From assembly GCF_014805685.1 (NCBI RefSeq), contig NC_060898.1, forward strand, positions 7,310,001 through 7,374,000: 64,000 nucleotides of DNA, written 5' to 3'. The stretch's first letter is position 1, and every line of letters starts with the position of its first letter. The stretch comes from Silurus meridionalis (Eukaryota; Chordata; Actinopteri; Siluriformes; Siluridae). Positions 57,768 through 64,000 of the stretch are shown here, piece after piece. The notes under the pieces were generated by a model that saw nothing but the letters and a program-made list of their open reading frames with translations, was not told the DNA's origin and did not search any database. The position numbers were made by a program, and so were the translations under genes.

Positions 57768-57797
57768 ATTGGTCAGTGCTCCTGTTTGTGGGCGTGG
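57768..57797 (+). promoter_or_regulatory. idh3b: idh3b proximal promoter: inverted CCAAT box and GC/CACCC box
   Basis: CTATTGGTCAG (inverted CCAAT, 57768-57772) is followed by GGGCGTGG (57790-57797), about 75-105 bases before the ATG. No TATA box is obvious. The arrangement suits a housekeeping gene; function is inferred. Confidence 0.5.
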
Positions 57798-57872
57798 TCA
57801 TTTAGAAAATGGGTGGGAACAGCAATTTATTTGTATGATCGTCACAGGGCATCCACCCGTTTCTACTTCAAC

Positions 57873-60800
57873 ATGGCCGCCGCCTTGAGGGGAAGACTTG
57901 TATCATTGGCCAAGGTGAGAGATTAGTCTGCTGTATTTTTAATACTAAATACTAAAGGGGTCTTTTAGGCGAGGAAAATGAACTTATTTAGATATAAAGA
58001 TGCATAGAAATTGAATGCAGTCCTTCACGTCAAACTAACGGTTCCTTGGCAACGTGTAATGTAATGTTAGCTTTTTCTTTAGATATAATAATAAACATGG
58101 AGCTGCTGCTCTGTATTGTTATTGTCCTGAGGAATTACTCCATTATCAGTGCAGTGGAAGATGGTGCCTGTTCGTCCATGGATATTCCTATAAGGCATAT
58201 AATTACTTGAAAGGTGTGTAGTATATTATTAGAAGGCACCAGTCACTTGTGGAGACAGATAGATCGGAACACCTTTACACTTGATCGCAAGATTGTGACA
58301 GAAAGGCTGGAAAGACCACCTCTTAATACCATCATTATGATGCCACTGCAGAGACTGATATCACATTCAGCATGAATAAATGAATGCCATTACTAAAGCA
58401 TGGAACCTAATGAACACAAACAAGTCTCCTTTCACTGTAGCCACAGCTGCTCCACCTGCAAAGATCCTTTCTAGTAGAAGTATCAATATTAATTCATAAA
58501 ATAACAAAAGTACAGTGTTTTCTGTGCATTTTTGTAGTACCTTTTTTTACACCTGTTTTCCTGGGGATTTGAAATGAAGGCAAATTGTGGGGTTTCGTGT
58601 AAATTCTGCAGGAAAGAGAATGCAAAAGAATAAATGGTTGTTAAAAAAGCTTAACACGATGTCCAGCTTTTCTTGAAAAGTCTGTCTTATAAGTATATCT
58701 TATCAAATCGTTTCCTTTTCCTCTGTCAGCCATTGTCAAATGTAAAACCAGCTATTAACTAGACATGAATATATTTTGGCTGCTGTCTGCTCTGACTAGT
58801 TTGCTCTCTGGTCATCCAATCAAAGGATGAGAAATTGTCACTTTTATTGTACACATACTAGATGGTAACTCAAACCACTCTTTGCAACCAGGTTAAGTAG
58901 AAAAGCATCTCAGAAACCGACATTGTGCTCCACTCCACCAAATACAGTGGTTTGAGGCATGTTAACTCATACACACATGCACAGTGTGGAAAACGGCATC
59001 AAGGTTTTCTCTAGAATGTTTATTTTCATTATGATGTCCCATATTATTTCTTAGTGTTATTCATAGAGTGTACATGTGTATATATAGTGTGTAAGGTGAA
59101 AAATCCCCTCGAATGGCCCTTTTATTGAGCAGGAATCCAGAGACCCTCTGTGATCTATAGTCTATAATAATGTGCTGAAATGGAATGATGTTATAATTAT
59201 GCCATATTGCATAAATGGATTTAATTGAGAGCCTAGCAGGTGGTTAGCTGACCTTTTCACCCATGCTTACATTTCCTGTTTGATCTGATCACAGGGCCTG
59301 AGCGGGGCTGTCGTTAAGCCAGTGTGTGTGCGCTCGCTGAGCCTGTCAACGAATCAGAATGCGTCAGATACTCCACCAGCGCGGGCCGACAGCACCTTCA
59401 AGGTCACAATGGTGCCGGGAGATGGAGTCGGACCTGAACTCATGATGGCTGTAAAAGAAGTGTTTAAGGTAAATATAAAGCTTCTTTGCAGGACCACTGC
59501 AACAGTAGCGTTTAACCTCCTCTTGTGTTAGGGTCGGCACCGACCCGTTTTTAGGTTTAAATGCACAGAAGTACCACATAAATTTATTTATTGCATCAAG
59601 GTTTTTACTTTGTCAGGAACCTCTATTTAAATAAAATAAAACAAAAAAAATCTCTTTAACTAAATTATAAATTTCTCTGATTAAAATTATAACCTTTGTG
59701 GTGTTAGGGTCGGTTTTTAGTGGTTGTGTTTTATAACATCCTAGATGTGTCTGCATACAAATCATTTGTGTTGTGGCACCACATCCAGCTAGGGTGTACC
59801 TCAACCAAAAAAAAAACCAAACAAAGAATGTTTCTTGAGGAGCTAGAAAGTTCCTTAGTCAAGACACCCATTGAGCGAAGCTGAGACGCAGCCATGGTTA
59901 GACAGCTGCAGAGTTCACCTAGCACTCTATCCATGCCATCAGCAACTCAAGGAGCATCAGCCCCAGCATCCTTCTCAGCCAGCCCTGCCTCAACATCAAC
60001 CAGCACAGCAACAGCCACAACCCCACTGAAGCCACCTGATTCTAAAAGAAAGAGGTGTCAGGTCTGCCCTAGCAATAAGGACAGAAAGACAAACATATTG
60101 TGCTTCTACTGAAAAAAATATCTCTGCAAGTTTTTGCCACACATGCATCTAAACACACACATACACATGTATGTTTTTGCAAACAAAGACTTTTTTTGGG
60201 GCTAGTACTTGATTTGCTTGATTGGTTGTTTTGTTTGACTGCAAATCTATATATTTTTTATTATTACTAGTTTAATTTAGTATTTCTATTGAAGCTCTAT
60301 TTAAAATAAATAAATAAATACATTTTTTTTTTGCCTTTTTTTTGGAGTAAAAATATATGGGTCAAAATTGACCCGAACATCATGGATGTTACTATAGTTA
60401 ATAATATTAAAATAATTTTTATTTTTTATTTTTTTTAATTTAGAGATGTTTTCTAATACCCCTCAGTAATAGTCAGGCAACATAACAATCTTTAATTTAT
60501 TTATATAATTCTCTTGAGGTTCTATTTACAGTTTTTTTTTTTTTTTATTGAAAATGAGAGGTATTCTATCAAATGAAAGGCCCAGGGGGCCACACCAAAA
60601 ATATTAAAAGCAATATTTTTATGGGTAAGGAAACCTAACAAGGTAACCAAGAGGTAGGAAAAAGATTGGATGATAAATAATAGTTTAGAGGGTATTTTAT
60701 GACTGTTTTAAGATCAAAACCGACCCGTTAACATAAGAGATAGTAAGAGAAAGCTAACATAAGACGAAGGTTAATACCTACAGTTCCACTTTTTAAAGCG

Positions 60801-61332
60801 TTGGCCAGGTGGGCAGGGACGGGGCAGGATACGTTGTGACAAAGAAATTTGAAGAATCAATGAAGTTAATATTGCGTTTGTTCGTACATAGTGAGAAATA
60901 TGTATTTCTACAGTGAAGACTAAGAGTGATGTGATTGATGTGATTTCTTTGACCATTTGTTTTAGAACCTTAAACATTTGGCTTTTTACAGGGTGCCGAT
61001 GTACCTGTGGAGTTTGAGGAATTCCACCTGAGTGAGGTGCAGAATATGGCGAGTGAGGAGAAGCTGGACCTGGTTCTGGACTCCATGAAGAACAACAAAG
61101 TTGCCATTAAAGGTAAGACTACATGTTCTGCATCATAAAAAATGTCAGTCATGTCAATGTAGATTGTGATATCCAAACACTGTATGGACAAAGGTTTGCT
61201 ATTACTATAACCTCCAGTCTTCTGGAATGATGGTCCACTAGATTTTGTAGTGTGCTTGTGGAGATTCTTTCTCATTCAGTCACACAAGCATTAGTAAAGT
61301 CAATGGTGTACGTGTGTGTGTGTGTATGTGTA

Positions 61333-61384
<52 letters not shown>

Positions 61385-62302
61385 GTTCAACTGTTAAGTA
61401 GTTCAGTGTTTTCACTATTAAGGAATAAATCATAATGTGTATGTTTGCTTTCTTGACGTAGGAAAGATCCACACACCAATGGAGTACAAAGGAGAGCTGG
61501 CTTCCTATGAGATGAGACTAAGGTCCTACATCATTCACAACATACACATTGTTTAAACATTGCAGCGTTACTACAGATCAATAGCAAGGAGTAAGAGGAA
61601 ATGTTAGAAAATGACCTGCATGTCCAGTTGTCCTTTTTTTTTTTACGTGAGAGAAAAGTCCTTTCATGTTATACCTTAATTTTGCTCGAACATGATCTCT
61701 GTAATAGAAATCAGCTTTTAAAAGCATTATTTTTATGTATTAAATATGAACAAAAAAGGCCATGAAAAACTGTCTATTGTTAAATCTTCTGATCTTTTGT
61801 TCAGAAGTTTTCACTAAAATACTCTCATGTGTGTCCTCGATTGAAAATACAAAACCCTAAATATTGTTAAATATAACTGGGAATATACTTCAAATATATT
61901 TCACCCAAACAAATTCATAGGGGTGCTAATAATTGTGCACAAATATTTAACATGTGATTTTTTTTTTTTATAAAACTGTTATGTTTGCAAATGTTTGATA
62001 TCCATAGTATTTTTGTGAATTTCTTTGAACAAAAGATCAAAAGTTTAAGCAATAAACAACAAAAAGCCTTCTTACTCGTATTAAGCAAGGGTGCCAATAT
62101 AAATGGAGGGAACTATAGGTCGCTTTACAGAAATATTAAGTTTCACGGGTGTTTGTAGAAGTTTGGCATTTTACCATAGTGTGACGAATATGCTAAAAAT
62201 GCTTTATTATCAGAGGGTTTAACTGACATCCAAGTAAACTTTATCAGGGTACTACTCTGTTAGACATTTAAATATTTTACATCGACTATAATGCAGATTT
62301 TT

Positions 62303-62333
<31 letters not shown>

Positions 62334-62653
62334 TTTTTTTAAATCTCTGATTTTGAGCTAAAGTGGAAATGTCGAATATTCAAATCTAACACTGCGATTG
62401 TAGCTTTAACGATAATTAGTGAACATGTTGGTTTGATGCATTGCATTGATTTTATTTATTTATTTATTTTTGGGGGCTGCTGAGTGTTTGTGTATTTGTA
62501 AATACAATTACAGGAGAAAGCTGGACCTGTTTGCTAACGTGGTTCACGTGAACAGCCTGCCAGGTTACAACACACGCCATAACAACCTAGACCTGGTGAT
62601 CATTCGGGAGCAGACTGAGGGCGAATACAGCTCGCTGGAGCATGAGGTTTCTG

Positions 62654-62738
<85 letters not shown>

Positions 62739-63818
62739 AATTGAAGAAGCCTGTCAAACAGAGTGTTAAATATTCATCTATATTTTTCTTATATTGAGGT
62801 AAATGATATATATTTATTGAGAGATGAAGCCTGGAATGTTCTGCTCATTACTTTTAGTCCATGAGTTTATTACATGACATTTGGCATTCACTAGGCATAT
62901 ACCCACTCTTAATCATTTTGTGCTTGCCACCTCCTGTTTGTTGACCCGATGTGCGCTTTTCAGTGTACTCAATGAATGCTGTGTAGAGGTCGTTTCATAC
63001 AATTAGCCGATTATCGAGCACCGTATTGTGCATAGTTTGTTTGAATTTATACAGTTTTTCCGGGTTGCATTATATACAGTAAGAGAGCGACCTCTAAAGG
63101 CGAAACACTGACACCATGTGCTGTTTTTAAAGAATTTTGCTTTTTTTTTTTTTTTAAACATTAATTTAGAATGTAACTGTACTTATTTATTTGGCATGTT
63201 ACTTTTTGCTTTAGTTTGAATGCATTTCTTTATTTTCCTCGATATTTTATATTATAAACAATACATTAAAATTTTTCTGATTCATTATCATTTTTATGAA
63301 TCGTTACTGTTTTTTGTATTTTTGTAATAAAGTTCAGAACTTTTCCACATGGAGTGTTCTGTTTGTTCATTTTTATCCAGTATCTATTTTAAAAACTCGA
63401 TTGATTTATCGGTTATCGGCGTGTAAGATCCAAACTAGCTATCGATATCAGTAAAATCCACTATCGGTCGACGTGTGGCAAGTCATAACTGAAACTATTC
63501 TGATGATAAAGGGCTTATTTGCTCGGGTGAAGTACACGGTGTGGTCAGATCAGTGACCACTGTGTTTGATTTATTTCCACTATTTTAAAGAATGTTTTTA
63601 TGGTTGAAACTAATGTCTTAATTATTTTATTTACTCTTACTACAATTTTTTTTTCACTTTCTTTATTGTCTGCTTGTGCTTTAGAGTGTGACTGGAGTGG
63701 TGGAGTGTCTAAAGATCATCACAAGAGAGAAGTCGCGCCGCATTGCCAAGTTTGCTTTTGACTACGCCACCAAAAAGGGCCGGAGCAAAGTTACAGCTGT
63801 GCACAAGGCCAACATCAT
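57873..63818 (+). CDS. idh3b: Isocitrate dehydrogenase [NAD+] beta subunit, 5' part
   Basis: Six exons are in the window: 57873-57914, 59295-59468, 60992-61112, 61462-61522, 62514-62646 and 63685-63818; the reading frame is open at the right edge. They encode about 188 residues, roughly the first half of a protein of about 385. The N-terminus ([14 protein letters not shown] and following basic/Ser residues) looks like a mitochondrial presequence. Conserved blocks are [68 protein letters not shown] and [28 protein letters not shown] and the [11 protein letters not shown] context match IDH3B rather than IDH3A or IDH3G. The enzyme converts isocitrate to 2-oxoglutarate in the TCA cycle, with beta as a structural/regulatory subunit. 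Donors of exons 4 and 5 (GTCCTA and GTTTCT) are weak. Confidence 0.95.
59512..60774 (+). mobile_element. Non-autonomous piggyBac-like element
   Basis: Both ends abut TTAA, the piggyBac target. After the left TTAA comes CCTCCTCTTGTGTTAGG; the complement of the right end after TTAA is CCTTCGTCTTATGTTAGC. Near the left end is the palindrome GGGTCGGCACCGACCC, and GGGTCGG/CCGACCC words recur at about 59707 and 60720. An inner frame (59894-60112) reads [17 protein letters not shown], like the C-terminal cysteine-rich domain of piggyBac transposases, followed after a stop by KKYLCK. The catalytic domain is missing. It lies in idh3b intron 2. Confidence 0.8.
61175..61300 (-). mobile_element. Tc1-derived family A fragment, minus orientation
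   Basis: Reads TATGGACAAAGGTTTGC, CTTCTGGAATGATGGTCCAC, TAGATTTTGTAGTGTGC and GGAGATTCTTTCTCATTCAG, parallel to the 56925 copy. It lies in idh3b intron 3. Confidence 0.5.
61313..61381. repeat. (GT)n-(TA)n microsatellite
   Basis: Imperfect GT units run into about 19 TA units, 80 bases upstream of idh3b exon 4. Confidence 0.93.
62303..62338. repeat. (TTTA)n microsatellite
   Basis: About seven TTTA units in idh3b intron 4; a shorter run occurs at about 62450-62470. Confidence 0.9.
62649..62735. repeat. (CT)n-(CA)n microsatellite at the idh3b exon 5 donor
   Basis: Starts two bases after the exon 5 boundary: GTTTCTGTCTCTCTCTC, then about 30 CA units. Confidence 0.95.
62990..63480. repeat. Possible decayed DNA-transposon remnant
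   Basis: Words such as TTAGCCGATTATCGAGCACC near the left and GATTTATCGGTTATCGGCGT with AGCTATCGATATCAGT near the right resemble the ATCGGC-rich ends of hAT-like repeats in fish. There is no coding region and the termini are unclear. It lies in idh3b intron 5. Confidence 0.35.
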
Positions 63819-63855
63819 GTGAGCCATTATATATAAAATGCAAGAGGTCTAACAT

Positions 63856-63881
63856 CCATCTATCTATCTATCTATCTATCC

Positions 63882-63950
<69 letters not shown>
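63856..63950. repeat. (CTAT)n microsatellite
   Basis: About 23 CTAT units with one CCAT interruption, starting about 40 bases after the idh3b exon 6 donor. Confidence 0.96.
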
Positions 63951-64000
63951 ATCACGTATAATAAATTAAGCAGAGTGGATTTGATTTATCAAAGAAATGA

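Noticed and set aside
59322..59531. Separate 69-codon gene
   Set aside because: It is idh3b exon 2 read through its donor into intron 2.

Overview
The window is AT-rich vertebrate nuclear DNA from a ray-finned fish. All genes are split by GT-AG introns, and there are many Tc1/mariner, hAT-like, piggyBac and non-LTR fragments and many (CA)n, (TA)n and tetranucleotide microsatellites. Several repeats (near 7.5, 27.2 and 38.1 kb) look like families I associate with catfish genomes, so a siluriform is my best guess. That is inference from memory of repeat families, not a search.

Six protein-coding genes lie on the + strand. In order: scamp1 (exons 2-9, 3224-12761; exon 1 not found and presumably upstream), chchd10 (17577-20165, complete), ddt (23074-26170, complete), a theta-class glutathione S-transferase gstt1 (34174-39437, five exons, with a reading-frame break in exon 3), a P2X ATP-gated channel gene (44310-54740, twelve exons, complete) and the 5' part of idh3b (57873-63818, six exons, running off the right edge). 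Exons were joined by hand using splice sites, phase continuity and similarity to the known families.

Layout: 1-3.2 kb looks like scamp1 intron 1. 3.2-14.45 kb is the rest of scamp1 with a long 3'UTR. 14.5-17.5 kb is repeat-rich intergenic DNA. 17.6-26.2 kb holds chchd10 and ddt. 26.2-34.2 kb is a gene-free transposon area with a decayed Tc1 element, non-LTR pieces and a large TA/CA palindrome. 34.2-39.4 kb is gstt1. 39.5-44.3 kb is MITE-rich. 44.3-54.7 kb is the P2X gene. 54.7-57.8 kb is intergenic. 57.9 kb to the end is idh3b, with a non-autonomous piggyBac-like element in intron 2.

The genes are not an operon. Two encode mitochondrial proteins: CHCHD10 (cristae/intermembrane space) and IDH3B (TCA cycle). 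DDT and GSTT1 are small soluble enzymes; SCAMP1 and P2X are membrane proteins. CHCHD10, DDT and GSTT1 are also close neighbours on human 22q11, so that block looks like ancient synteny, while scamp1 and idh3b map elsewhere in human. I see no novel multi-gene system. The observations most worth checking are the gstt1 frameshift, an interferon-response-like site upstream of the P2X gene, an NRF-1 palindrome upstream of chchd10, microsatellites abutting splice sites, and several structured repeats.
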